Source: Anisodus tanguticus
Lineage: Eukaryota > Streptophyta > Magnoliopsida > Solanales > Solanaceae
Reading direction: 5' to 3'
NCBI GenBank assembly: GCA_034509755.1
Contig: CM067541.1
Span: forward strand, 32,501,504 to 32,565,503
Length of the DNA: 64,000 nucleotides
Part shown: piece after piece, positions 1 to 11,317 of the stretch
Numbering within the stretch: the stretch's first letter is position 1
Layout: the number at the start of each line of letters is the position of its first letter
Program-made: the position numbers and the translations under genes
Notes under the pieces: generated by a model
Databases searched by the model: none
What the model saw: only the letters and a program-made list of their open reading frames with translations
Told to the model about the DNA's origin: nothing

Positions 1-89
1 TAAGCTCAGAGAGCAAGATTATTCTTAAGGTTAGAAGTGTTTACAACCATTTCTAGTATGTGTTAAAAGTGGGTAGTATTCTAGTAATT

Positions 90-92
<3 letters not shown>

Positions 93-167
<75 letters not shown>
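93..167. repeat. (AT)n microsatellite at the edge of the pararetrovirus insertion
   Basis: About 37 uninterrupted AT dinucleotides. The tract lies next to the downstream end of the minus-strand endogenous pararetrovirus. The opposite end of that insertion (about 16002-16010) also runs into a short TA run. TA-rich junctions are known for endogenous caulimovirids, so this may mark the integration point. The frame of alternating Tyr and Ile read across it is not a gene. Confidence 0.95.
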
Positions 168-170
<3 letters not shown>

Positions 171-439
171 GCTTGAGGATACTAAGGGAATAATAGACAA
201 GGAAAGAATTGAAATATAAGGGATTGAAATATTAAAAGATAATGGAGATATGCAGAAATTAAGTAAGATTAACTTACAAATTAAGGTTCCTTTTAAGGAA
301 TCCATAATTCAAAGTATCTGAAAGAATTTAAATGAAATAGGTGATAGAACCGGCCAAGGATTTAAACAAGAATTTAATAGTGCAAGAATTTAAAAACATG
401 AATTTAAAAGATTAGGAGGTAGCACCATCCATAATCATA

Positions 440-445
440 TTTATT
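440..445 (-). terminator. Possible polyadenylation signal of the pararetroviral RNA
   Basis: AATAAA on the minus strand, about 205 bases downstream of the candidate TATA box. Caulimovirid genomic RNAs end at a signal a short distance past the promoter, so the position is suitable. The hexamer is common in AT-rich DNA, so this is weak. Confidence 0.25.
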
Positions 446-639
446 CAAAATATTAAAACTTACAAAGATTTATACTTGAATACTTTCAAGGAGATCTTGA
501 GAGTTTACAAGGAATTTGGGAATTTTGGATAAGGTATTTGGGATGAGAGGAATTTCATATGAGGGGAATTTATCTATCTTAAACTTCTCTCTAGAATCTG
601 AAAATTTATCAAAGAAAAAGCTTATTCTAAATGGAGGGG

Positions 640-790
640 AGATGGACTCCTTTTATAGGAGTCAAAGGAGTCTTACGTGGTATTTTAGTAAATACAAAAG
701 TAGCTACACTATTCATGATAGCATCCGAGTGGAGAATTATGTCATCCATGACATCATCCACGTTTGGAATTTTCTTGAATTATTGCTGGA
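640..790 (-). promoter_or_regulatory. Putative pararetroviral promoter with TATA box
   Basis: The minus strand carries TATAAAAG (650-657), set in a near-palindrome in which GACTCC and its complement flank the TATA core (645-663). Upstream on the same strand are repeated TGATGTCA/ATGACATAA-like motifs (about 740-760) and an ACGTAAG (about 672-678). These resemble the as-1/bZIP sites found upstream of caulimovirus genomic promoters. The element lies downstream of all the ORF relics and points toward the leader, as expected for a permuted circular genome. Activity is untested. Confidence 0.5.
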
Positions 791-899
791 ATCTTTTGCT
801 TTCATTGTTTTTTTTTAAAGTATATTTTGTGGTATTTTCTTTTGTCAAAATTTTATCTGAATTATTCTTCCTGGTATTTTGTCTTATTTGGCAATCTTT

Positions 900-2481
900 T
901 CAGAATCCACTATTGTCAAACATGGCATCATCTTCCGAATCAATTATTGCTTCTTCTTCCTGTGATGAAGATCCTTGTTTTGATGAAGATGGTGCAAACT
1001 TAAGAATTATTGCTTGCATTTCTTCCGAGGTTTTGGCTGTTGCAAGCATTGATGTCATTTGGGATTTTTGTGTAACGAATTGAGTGTGTTCCGATGTTTG
1101 CAGTGGTACTTGACGTAGTGGTACCTGTTGATGAATGAACTTCTGGGTATTTAACCATTCCTGAACTTTTGATGGGTTCAGACTTGATGGTATTTTATAG
1201 TTGTCCCACCATCGAATTTTGAACTGTCTTCTGACTGTCAAATTTTTATTGTCAGAATAGTCCACGAACCATGCGGATACCCACGGCAAATGGAATCTGG
1301 TGTGAAATAGGTGTAGGGGTATGAATTTTTTTTCCTAATCCATAGGTTTATAATGGGATTTAAAGAGGTTAAAAGATTGAATAATTTATGGTTTTAATAT
1401 GTCCAAGGTGGATCCGAATTATTCCCACCATGAGTTCCATCATGTCGGTAATTGAGATGGAATACATGAGGTATCAAAATGGAAAAGCCAGGTATGACTT
1501 TGTTTGGTATTTTGAACAAAAGAAGAATTGAACCAAGCTTGTTGGTAATCTCAATAATTAAAGGGTATTTCAAAAAATGGGAAATATTTATAATTATCAG
1601 GAAAGTTAAGAAGCTGAGATAGTTCATTTCCACAATCACTTAGAGCAACTACCTTTAGTATTTTGCAAATGGAGTATGAAGGATCTTTGTTATTTTTGAA
1701 AATTTTATTTTTTATTGTGGCTGATCCTGATATCTCTAGAATAGCCTGATAAAAATACGGAGTTTTTAAGTTATCCCAAGATTTGTAAAACTAGTCTTGT
1801 CCAAAATAATTTTCAATTTCTAAAAAAGGATTAGTCATAATATTTTGGAAAAGGGGTTTTAAAAAAAATTCAGAAATGAATTTTTGGAACTTGTGATACC
1901 ACAAGTTGGGAATTAAAAATTATTTTTGAGGAAGGGTTTTTGAAGATTCTCCTTTCTCTGGTTTTTCAAAACTTTGAGAGGGTTTAATCTCTCCTGATTT
2001 TTTGACTATTTCCTGTTTAGGAATTCCTAACTGCATCAATGCCTTTTGTATTTCTGGGGATTTTGTAAAGAGTTGCAGAATGTCTTCAGTAGTCATTTTT
2101 TGTGCAGGATTTTCTGGTGTTTTGGGCACATATGTGCATTATTTTTGTTTTCATTTTCTTCTTTCATTACTGCATCGTATCATGTCATAGGTTTTTCGAC
2201 AGGAGTTTTGGTAGCGACGGAATTTATGGGTTGTTTGGAATCAATGGGATTTGTTTGTTGTTGAGGCGCGGCAACTGATGAATTTGCAGGAGGGATTTCT
2301 TCCTTTCTTTTCTAGAGTAAAGCTCCACACATTTCATGGTTGCAGTACTGTCCCGATTCCCGCATGTCTTTCCGTGATATCTTATCTTTGAAGCCCAAGC
2401 ATTCGGGTCTGGAAAAATGATAGGACATTGCTGCTTTGTGACCAGTATCAGGGAGTTGTTTACTGTTTTGGAAGAATTCAT
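900..2481 (-). pseudogene. Downstream ORF (ORF2-like) relic of the pararetrovirus, unknown function
   Basis: Three minus-strand blocks lie in order: 2224-2481 (starting MNSSKTVNN, with a Cys-containing PDPNAWASKIRYH stretch), 1920-2129 (with KMTTEDILQLF and a Lys/Pro/Glu-rich tail) and 900-1289 (with WVSAWFVDYSDN and FKIRWWDNYK, then an acidic Ser-rich C-terminus). Between them 1394-1639 is partly open. I read these as one ancient ORF of about 500 codons now broken by stops and frameshifts. It sits between the protease relic and the promoter, where some caulimovirids have a second ORF. I cannot assign a function, and no polymerase motif is visible. Confidence 0.5.
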
Positions 2482-2505
2482 GGGTTAGAAAATTTGGAAT
2501 GGAAT

Positions 2506-3290
2506 TTATTTCTCCTTTAATAAGATCAATATAAAAGTATAAAATATTAAGTAATAATTGTAAAAAAAAATTGTTTTTCTGTGGAGTTTTGAATAACTTT
2601 TTTGCAAATTTTTTGATTTAGTAAAAACTTTTGCATGCTTAAAATAATGATAAAAAATAGTAATCAAATGGGCAGAAGTATACTGGACTATATACTCTTT
2701 CCCCCCTGATTTCTGTCTTAAGACGCGCTCAATCTTTAAATCAGAGGCTTTTGTAATAACTGATTTCTCTAATTGGGGATTTAATTTTTTAAAATTAAAA
2801 TCATTTCTTAATTCTTGTAGATAATATGATTTTCTTTGTAATTTTGCACTCATACTCATGTTATCTTTATGGATCGAACATGCCCTTATTAGGTTAAGTT
2901 CTCTTGTTTTTTGTTTTGTTATAGAATGGAATTTTAATTTTTTGTTATTGAATTTAAATGATACGAAATCATTATCTACCTTGTAAGGGGTGATAAGATT
3001 CATAAAGGGGGTTCCTAAAATGACGGAATTATGTATATCTTTTACTAAACCAAATGACGTTGTTATAGAAACTCCCTTATTTATAACTGGCGTGGTGGTT
3101 TGGGATTTAATTTCTAATTTAGTATTATTAGTTGCTGTTAATATTTCATGAGTTTTTTCTTTAAACTTTTCTGATATTATTCATGTTTTTATGCAATTTA
3201 AATTTGCTTCTGTGTCAAAAAGAGCAATTGTTTTGATTTTAAAATTGTCTGAGAATTTAAGGGTTATTTTTATTAGGTATTTTTTTGACG
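2506..3290 (-). pseudogene. Pararetroviral aspartic protease relic
   Basis: The minus strand encodes IALFDTEANLNCI with the active-site triad at 3208-3216, and further on VILGTPF near 3003-3020, the usual second (flap/ILG) part of retroviral-type proteases. The catalytic Asp-Thr-Gly is Asp-Thr-Glu here, which should inactivate the enzyme. A Lys-rich segment follows in the frame from 3003 down to about 2690, after which the reading becomes low-complexity and AT-rich. RT would be expected next, but no RT motifs (such as YxDD) appear before the ORF2-like block at 2481, which suggests a deletion near 2500-2690. Confidence 0.6.
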
Positions 3291-3450
3291 TGATTTGTCT
3301 CAAGACACTAAGGAATTATTCTGGGATTTTTTCTAGATTTTGGTTTTCAAAATCTTCTTCCGGTTCTTTTGGATTTTCAGAATCAGAATTTTCAGATTCA
3401 GAACTTTTCTGGATATTTTTTGAAATGATCATTTTTATTAGTTCAGAATC

Positions 3451-3986
3451 TTATTTTTGGTTTTCTTTTAAATCTTTTATCTCAAGTTTTACTTGTTTTA
3501 TTTCTTTTTGTAGTTCTTGGATTGTTATTTCTTTGCTTTCTTTCATCTTTTTACTTTTTCCTATGATATTTGTTAAGTCATAAGTATTTTTAGAAGTATT
3601 TGGCAAAATTGTATTTTTAATTCCTTTTTTCTCTTCCATAAAAGATTGCGGGAGTTTATTTAAATATTCTTTTTGGTGTTGGGTATCTTTGTGTTTAACC
3701 ATATCTAACATGAATTCTTGATCTATAGTTAATACACATATGTGCTTTCCTTTACCAGAATTTTCAGATGAACTAGTTGTGACCAATTCATCTACTTGAA
3801 GGGGTTTATTATCTTCTGAAGATAGAGAAAAATTGTCAGGTTCTGCCTCAGTGTTTGAATCAGAAGAATCTATTAGAAGATTAGAGATTTTTTTGGATTG
3901 TTTCTTCATCTAATTTTAATTCTTATAATTTTTTATTCATTTTACAGTATTTCGAAGTATGTCCCTTTTTATTACATTTATAGCAT
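3451..3986 (-). pseudogene. CCHC zinc-knuckle and acidic/coiled-coil linker of the pararetroviral polyprotein
   Basis: Reading down from 3986, the minus strand gives CYKCNKKGHTSKYC, an intact C-x2-C-x4-H-x4-C nucleic-acid-binding knuckle typical of the C-terminus of caulimovirid capsids. It is followed (3909-3451) by a 152-codon open stretch rich in Ser, Asp and Glu, ending in a Lys/Glu/Leu-rich segment likely to form a coiled coil (IQELQKEIKQVKLEIKDL). The protease relic comes next. The copia insertion at 3992 separates this knuckle from the capsid core, now at 13145-13708. Confidence 0.65.
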
Positions 3987-3991
3987 GTTAT
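3987..3991. repeat. Target-site duplication GTTAT (left)
   Basis: GTTAT precedes the left LTR (which begins TGAAAGTA) and is repeated exactly at 12900-12904 after the right LTR. This fixes the ends of the copia element and shows it inserted into the pararetroviral capsid/zinc-knuckle coding sequence. Confidence 0.9.
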
Positions 3992-5588
3992 TGAAAGTAT
4001 GTATGTCGTAGAGACAATCATTATTAGGGACAAATGTACTTGAACACATTCGTATTATTAATAAGATTAATATTTATGGCATTTGCATTATTGAATTATT
4101 ATTTGATTTTTTGTAATTATTCATTAACGTGCATCCCTTGAGCTTACGTTGTCATTAATAGAGTGAGATATTGATGATAGAGCGTAATTCTAAAATAGTC
4201 TCGACTAATAATCATCGAGAATGGGATATCGATGATATGTTATAACTCGACATGTGGTCTGTGTCACATTCTTGGAGAATGTAGTATGTCTCACCTGCTA
4301 CTAGTAATGGTTACTAGTGATGGACACATGGATACTTTTGGAAAGTATTGGTATACCCTGCTGATAAACTATTTGTTATACATGTCTAAAGTGTTATCAG
4401 CGTGTGGGAGATGAAGGTCATTTGACTTGAGGTCAATACGCATCTTGTTTACAGAGTAATGTACTTTGACCCTGTCCTAAGCTTAAACTCCTTATAGGAT
4501 AAGATACAGCTTGTGTTGGGTGCATTATGATGTAAATTAAGGTGGTAGTTGAGCCAAGAATAGGATTCATTCCTCAATTGGATATTCGAGAGTGCACTCA
4601 ACTTCTCAGTGATATTAGGTCGACCAAGTCATTGGTCAATGCAAGAGACATGTTTAGAATATGATCTAGTTGTCGACTAATATAGATGAGATAAAGTGAT
4701 CAAGCCATTTGGATAGACACATGGCAAATCCTAAGCTTGATCGAGTGTGTCACGAATGAAAGGAATTTATCATCTCACATAAAGGTTATGCTTGTTGGAT
4801 TCATGTAAACATACTTCATATATTGAGTTCAACATACGGCGCGGTCTAGGAGTTCCGTATGGACTTTAATTGGATTAGTGTCGATATATGAAGGCCTATA
4901 GGGTCACACTATGTCGATTGTCTCTTTGATCGAATGGTGTATTGAGAAAGTATTAAATATTCGATTTGGAATCGAGATATTTAAATTGATAATAACTATG
5001 GATAATTTCTATTAGATGGAAATTATTTAATTAAATCAAAATTGGATTTTGGATATAATGTGCTGAATATATATATTAAATGATAACGGGAAATAAATAA
5101 AAAATTGTTAGGCGCCGCGAGCCTGATAGGCTGCGCCGCGGCGCCGACCTGGCAGTGAGCCCAGTCGGACTGGCTCACTGCACCTCGGGTTTTGGGCCAA
5201 GCTTAAGCCTAACCCTAATCCGTTTTGTGACCTAAAAATCACTATATATACAGCACTAATCTCTAGTTATTAACATACTAAGAATACCAATTCTATAAAC
5301 TAATTCTAGACTTAGAGTCTAGGATGAAACTCTCTCAAACCTCTGCCAAGATTTCCTGGCTTCTTGGCAGAGGAATACACCATAGTATAGTGCTTGCAGT
5401 CGAAGGGACAGTCGCGTGTAATTCCTAAGTAAAGACTCCATATTTATTAACATGTAAGTGTTCATGTTTTATGTTACAGATTTCGATTGTCATATAACCA
5501 TACCAAAAAAATTATTGGGGTAAGTAGAACAAAATTTTAAACTTTTGTTGTGCCTACTTATATGTTTTTAACCCAACAAAACCCTATA
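3992..5588 (+). repeat. 5' LTR of the copia element
   Basis: Begins TGAAAGTATG and ends at ACCCTATA, where the partner LTR ends ACCCTACA, so the terminal CA has mutated. A candidate TATA box (CTATATATAC) lies near 5240, after a GC-rich block at about 5111-5165 containing GCGCCGCGGCGCC. The small open frame at 4232-4414 is present in both LTRs (also 11531-11737) but is not a recognisable gene. Confidence 0.9.
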
Positions 5589-5589
5589 G

Positions 5590-5602
5590 TGGTATCGGAG
5601 CC
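5590..5602 (+). promoter_or_regulatory. Primer binding site (initiator tRNA-Met)
   Basis: TGGTATCGGAGCC directly follows the 5' LTR. It matches the usual plant tRNA-iMet site TGGTATCAGAGCC with one change. Confidence 0.88.
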
Positions 5603-7143
5603 CAGTCTGGTTCAATGGTTATATAACAATTGAATAACATAATAATATGGGTTAAACATAAAATTGGATTAAAACAAGGCTTCTTGAAATCCTACAAATC
5701 TTGGTTGAACAAAGTATACCTTTTTATGTCACCCTAAATTATCTCCTACGCTAACTCGAGGAAGTCATTCTGTTCTAACTCGAACTAAGCCAAAAGAGCA
5801 GATATCCGACTCATTGCACGGTGCATGGCAAAGAACGGGTAAGAATGGATGATGGTCGATATGTGCGTTATTGATAATGGTGGATGATGATAAAGGATTT
5901 GTGATTTGATCCCTAAATTGGATTTAGAGCTCGAACGATTTTAGAAAAATTAACACAGAAACGTTTTGTCAGGAGGTCGGCGTCGCGACTCTTGCTAAGG
6001 TTTCAAGGCGGCACCGCGGCTCCATGGTGGAGCATTGCGGCCTTAATGCTGCATTTTAAAATTTTGGACTTACTGCACAGTAGGCGTCGCGGCTCTATGG
6101 TGGAGCGTCACAGCCCTAATGAACTACAGAAGCCGAAAGGTTTCTGCCTTGCCAGCGTCGCGGCGCTAATGCATTGTAGAAGCAGAATTTCGGTTTCTGC
6201 CTCACTGGCGCCGTGACTTTAATGATTAGCACCGCGGCCCCATCGGTCCGAAAAAAATCAAATGTTTAACCCACGATTATTATTATAAAAGTATATTATT
6301 TGATAAGTATACTATTTATGTGCTAAATGTCAAATTATTTATCATTTAAATTACTAGAATAACGTCCGAAAATAACTGTCTGGTAGGCTGCACCCAATAT
6401 GTGTTTAAACCACTTAATATCATGCTTGGGCAGGCGGTACCCAATAAATGCTTAATAGACTTTGCATGATAATTAAGATGTTATATTTGATATAGCATAC
6501 TAAAGTTGATCTTGGTTAAAACCCTGAATTAAAATGTTCCCTAAAATTTTAATACAAGTCTCATTTGAAATGAACGCGCCATCCGTTATAATTGATTGTA
6601 GTACAAAATCCTTTTCGGCGAGATGCGTATTTATGCCACAGCATTTGCTCTAAGTCTACGAGGACTCAGACTCTTTCATAGATGCATGTTAAATGTAGAA
6701 GTGGGTGATAAACCTTCATGAGTATTTACACCACAGTGTTTGCTCTATAAGGCAAAACTCACTTAGATACATAATTACAGTCGCATAACGGGGTTGACTT
6801 GCTAGGCTGTCTTGGCGCCACAGTGTCGGACAAGCCAAGGGACGCAGATCGATAACATTCGGTCAAACAAGAGATACAAATTGTTTTAATTGGTTTGGAG
6901 ACCTATCGGGTTATTCTATTGAAGTTATCAACCATAGTAAATGCGGAGATAGCATGAACCTGGATCTTGGCCCATTATGACCATATTTGATATGAGTCCG
7001 TATTCTTTCATGGGGTCGAAGGGTATGTTAAAATAGTGGGAGCTAATTAAACTAAAGGTCATGTTAATTAGTTAACGAATTTGTTCAACAGAAATTATAT
7101 TAGAGTTTAATTTCAAGTCTATCTATATCTTCAGTTTTACAAA
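5603..7143 (+). other. Untranslated leader of the copia element
   Basis: No coding homology is visible. The stretch from about 5975 to 6240 is strikingly GC-rich and holds several imperfect copies of a GCGTCGCGGC-type motif, two of them followed by CTCCATGGTGGAGC/CTCTATGGTGGAGC. The open frame at 5992-6216 reads through this repeat and is not convincing. Confidence 0.6.
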
Positions 7144-7990
7144 ATGTCGAATCTATCATTGAAAATGTTGGTCGAGACAAACAAGCTGACTGGAGCAAAT
7201 TACCCTGACTGGTTAAGAAATCTGTGATTGGTGTTAAGACAAGAAAGAATTGAGTATGTGTTAGACACAGTCCCTGCTGAAAGCTCTGCTGAGTATGCCA
7301 TGTTTGACAAGGTGGATTATCGAAACATCTAGACGATGCTACCTCATCATACTGTATAATGTTATCTTCTATGACTGGGGATTAACAGAGGCAACATGAA
7401 AACATGGGCCCCAACGAAATGCTAGAACACCTGAAGAGTCTCTATGACTTATAGTCTCAGACAATGGAGTATGAACTGTTGAGGGACCTTTTCAAGTGTA
7501 AGTTGAATGATGGGGGTCAAGTTTCAGCGCATGTTCTGACGATGATTGGGCTGATAGAAAAGTTGGCTTCGATTAGAACGAAGCTGCCTATAAATGTCTC
7601 TATCAACCTAACCCTGAATTCACTTCCTGGTTCATTTGAGAATTTTATTGTGAACTTCAATATGAATGGGACCAAGGCAAGTCTTCCAGAGCTTCACAAC
7701 ATGTTGAAGACCTTTGAATCATCTACCTCTAAAGGTAAAGTCGTGCTCATGGTGGGCTCTTCTAGCAAGTTCAAACCCAAGGGTAAGAATATACAGAAGA
7801 AGAAGGGTAGGACAGTTGTTGCACCTACAGTTATGAAACCTAAAGAAGGTGTTCAGAAGAAGGCAAAGGTATCTTCGGATGTGTGCCTCAACTACAAGAA
7901 GAAGGGGCACTGGAAGAAGGACTGCACAGCTCCAGGAGGAGGCAAAGCACTAGGTGCTCCTAGCTCTACTGGACAAGGTATGTTTGTCAT
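7144..7990 (+). pseudogene. copia gag relic
   Basis: Starts at ATG 7144 with KLTGANYPDWL, the N-terminal signature of plant copia gag, and stops at TGA after 26 residues. The main open block resumes at about 7464 with Gag core sequence (INLTLNSLPGSFENFIVNFNM) and a Lys-rich region. The zinc knuckle near 7878-7922 reads CLNYKKKGHWKKDC; the second Cys is replaced by Tyr, so zinc binding is lost. Gag would form the particle and bind RNA. Confidence 0.85.
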
Positions 7991-8165
7991 TGAGATAAAT
8001 ATGTCTATAAATAACGCTCACTACTGGGTATTGGATACCGTATGTGGCTCACACATTTGTAATAATGTGCAGGGCTTGATTGACAGCAGAAAGGTTGGAC
8101 CTTGGGAGGTAGACCTACGCGTTGGAAATAGAGCACGGGTGGATGTTGAACGTGTGAGAACTTAG
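7991..8165 (+). pseudogene. copia protease relic
   Basis: Follows the knuckle in the same frame. WVLDTVCGSHICNN (about 8026-8067) is the copia aspartic protease active site, with the usual Asp-Thr/Ser-Gly altered to Asp-Thr-Val. It is followed by RVGNRARVDVERV, which ends at a stop at 8163-8165. Confidence 0.75.
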
Positions 8166-8399
8166 AGACTAGATTTACCTTCAGGCTTTTGTATAGAACT
8201 AAATAGTTGTTATTTTGTTCCCTCATTAACGAGGAATATCATTTCTAACCCAATGTTAGACATTGAGGGGTTTTCCTCATTTATTGCCAATGGTAGTTAT
8301 GTACTGTCTTTTAATGGTTTTGTTTGTGAAAATGCTCCGCTTGTGGATGGTTTGTATGTTCTAAACTGTAGTCGTGAAATTTTGAATGTGCAAAATAAA

Positions 8400-9420
8400 T
8401 AAGCTAAGATAAGTAATCCAAGAGAATCCACCTACTTATGGCACTATAGACTTGGTCACATAAATGAATCAAGGATAGCAAGATTAAAAAAGTTAGACTA
8501 CCTAAAACCATTTGACTTGGAGTCCTATGGTAACTGTGAATCTTGATTGAGAGGAAAGATGACGAACAATCCACTTTCTGGGAAAGGGGTGCGAGCCAAA
8601 GAGGTACTTGAGTTGGTCCATACTGATGTATGTGGGCCATTTTCAACTCAAGCTAAAGGAGGCTTCCCTTACTTCATCTCTTTTACAGATGATTTCACAA
8701 GGTTTGGGCATGTATATCTTATGAAACACAAGTCCGAAGCCTTTGAGAAATTCAAGGAGTACAAGTCGAAAGTAGAGAAGCAACTTGAAACAAGTATTAA
8801 GAACCTTCGATCAGATCGAGGAGGTGAATACTTAAGTAAATAATTTTTGGAATACTTGAAGCTTCATGGAGTCCAATCATAATGGACACCTCCTGGAATG
8901 CCACAGATGAATGGTGTTGCTGAAAGGAGAAATCGAACCTTATTAGACATGGTTAGATCCATGATGAGTTTCTCAGCTCTACCAACATACCCTTGGGGCT
9001 ATACATTACAAAGCTCAACTTATATTTTGAACAGGGTTCCTTCAAAGTCAGTAGAGAAAACTCCATATGAGATATGGAATGGCAAGAAGCTAGCACTTAA
9101 ACACATGCGACCCTAGGGGTACCCTGCATATGTAAAGAAGATGCTTACTGATAAGTTGGAATCTAAAAGTGAGAAATATTATTTTGTGGGGTATCCAAAG
9201 GAAACTAAGGGATACTATTTCTATCTTCCTGGAGAACATAAGGTCATTATTTCCAGAAATGCAACTTTCTTGAAGAAGACTATGTCTACAAGGAACAGAC
9301 CTGTAATAAGATAGAACTTGAAAAAATTCAAGAACCACAAGATAACACAGAAGTTGAACCCTTGTCAAAAGACCTAGACAAGGATTCAATGGGAGTATTT
9401 GGTGAAGCTTGGGTACTTAG
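8400..9420 (+). pseudogene. copia GAG-pre-integrase and integrase relic
   Basis: A GAG-pre-integrase box (LWHYRLGHINESRIARLKK-like, near 8436-8500) precedes the integrase core. The core carries VHTDVCGPF and FISFTDDFTRFGHVYLM (first catalytic Asp), LRSDRGGEY (second Asp, about 8806-8830) and GMPQMNGVAERRNR (catalytic Glu, about 8898-8935). Stops at about 8544 and 8841 and changes near 9113 break it. Integrase would insert the cDNA copy. Confidence 0.88.
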
Positions 9421-9479
9421 AGTACGCCCGGCAGCTAGTGGGAGTGTTGTGAGAGATAGTGCAAAAATGCAAGGCTCTC

Positions 9480-10640
9480 ATACATAACCAATGGAAGATG
9501 ATACAATGGTTGTACATCATTTCATTCAGGAAATACATGAAAATGACATTCCTAAAACCTCTCAAGGTGATGGATTGTCCAACACACAAAGACCTTCTCA
9601 CAATCAGAATGCAACAAATACTAAAACACAGAATAATCAACTCCGTAGGACCACTAGGACTCATTGTCCACCTGAAAGACTTAATCTCCTTGTTGAAACA
9701 CATAATGAGATAGATATTCCTGATGACGATGAACCTACAACCTACAGCGAAGCTATGTTAGACATTGATTCGCAGAGATGGCAAGAAGCCATAAAATATG
9801 AGATGGACTCTATGTACATCAATCAAGTTTGGAACTTGGTTGATTTGCCAACAGGGGTTAGACCCAGAGAATGCAAATGGATCTTCAAGAAGAAGATTGA
9901 TGCATATGGCAAGGTACAGACTTATAAGGTAAGATTGGTTATAATCAACGGCCTGGGGTCGATTATGATGAAACCTTTTCACCTGTTGCAAAAATTAAGT
10001 CCATTCGGATTTTGCTTGCAATAGCCGCATACTATGATTATGACATTTGGCAAATGGAAGTTAAAACTGTTTTCCTCAATGGTAACCTAATTAAGGAGGT
10101 GTATATGATACAACCTGAGAGTTTTACATCCTAGACTAAGCCCAAAGCAAGCATGCAAGCTACAGAAGTCCATTTATAGACTTAAGCAAGCCTCAACGAG
10201 TTGGAATATTTGCTTTGACAAAGCAGTCAAATCGTTTGACTTTGTTGGAAGCAAAGAAGATCCCTGTATTTATAGTAAACGCAAGGAAGGGAGTATTGTC
10301 TTCATTGTTATTTATGTAGATGGACATATTAATAATAGAAGATAATAAGACTCTCATGCAATCAGTCAAGGAATGGTTATCCAGCACCTTCATGATGAAT
10401 GACTTGGGTGAAGCCTGCTACATTCTTGGAATTAAGATTTATAGAGATAGACCTAATAGATTGTTGGGGCAGTCACAGGCCATATACATAGACAAAGTGC
10501 TAAGATGATTCTCTATGGAAAACTCCACGAAATGAAGTCTTCCTATGGGTCAAGGCATCAAGTTGTTAAAGAAGGATAGTCTTTCTACTGTTGCAAAACT
10601 TGAACGCATGAAAATAATCTCATATGCTTCAGCTATAGGA
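9480..10640 (+). pseudogene. copia reverse transcriptase relic
   Basis: Recognisable RT_2 blocks: RWQEAIKYEMDSM, NQVWNLVDLPTG, CKWIFKKKIDAYGKVQTYK (about 9776-9930), then WQMEVKTVFLNG, and a YVDD-like region at 10313-10324. The YVDD site reads Tyr-Val-Asp-Gly because of what looks like a one-base insertion, so the frame changes inside the catalytic motif. The downstream block NDLGEACYILGIKIYRDR lies in the shifted frame. Several further stops are present. Confidence 0.88.
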
Positions 10641-10699
10641 TCTATCATGTATGACATGACCTGTACGAGGCCAGATGTGGCCTATGCACTTAGTATGAC

Positions 10700-11303
10700 T
10701 TGCAAATTCTAGCAGAATTCAAGGGAAGAACACTGGAAAGAAGTCAAGAGTATTCTTAAGTATCTTAGATAAACTAAAGAATATTTCTTAGTCTATGGTG
10801 GACAAGAGAAGCTAGCGTGTACTGGGTACACTGATGCTAGCTTCCAGACAAATCTTGATGACTTCAAATCTCAATCTGGATATGCCTTCATTTTCAATGG
10901 CAGAATAATGAGTTGGAAAAGTTCCAAGCAAGCTACAACTGCTGATTCGACAATAGAGGCCGAGTACATTGCTGGATCGAAAGTTGGTAAAGACGTTGTC
11001 ACGATATCTGAGTTCCTGAAGGAACTAGAGGTTGTTCCAAGTGCCACTTGTCCAATAACGATTTATTGTGACAACACTGGTGCGATTGCACAAGCTAAGG
11101 AACCAAGATCAACAAACAGAAATAAGCATGTACCGAGGAAATACCACATACTCAGGGAGATGGTGGAAACTGAAGAAATAAGATTAGACTATGTTCCCGC
11201 AGATGATAATCTAGCTGACCCATTTACTAAACCATTAAGCTTAGTTAATCATAATGGTCATTTTGAAAACATGGGTATTAGATACATCGGAGATTGGCTC
11301 TAG
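10700..11303 (+). pseudogene. copia RNase H relic and end of pol
   Basis: GYTDASFQTNLDDFKSQSGY (from about 10826) and SWKSSKQATTADSTIEAEY are the copia RNase H signatures with the catalytic Asp and Glu still visible. ITIYCDNTGAIAQAK and YVPADDNLADPFTKPL follow. The frame ends at 11303 just before the polypurine tract. This 131-codon stretch is the longest undisturbed part of pol. Confidence 0.9.
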
Positions 11304-11317
11304 GCCAAATGGGAGAT
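11304..11317 (+). promoter_or_regulatory. Polypurine tract region
   Basis: The sequence AAATGGGAGAT lies immediately before the 3' LTR start. It is the expected primer site for second-strand synthesis. Confidence 0.7.

Noticed and set aside
81..305. 74-codon ORF of alternating Tyr-Ile
   Set aside because: It is the AT microsatellite read in frame.
4232..4414. Cys/Leu-rich ORF repeated at 11531-11737
   Set aside because: It occurs in both LTRs of the copia element, so the repetition reflects LTR identity, not a conserved gene.
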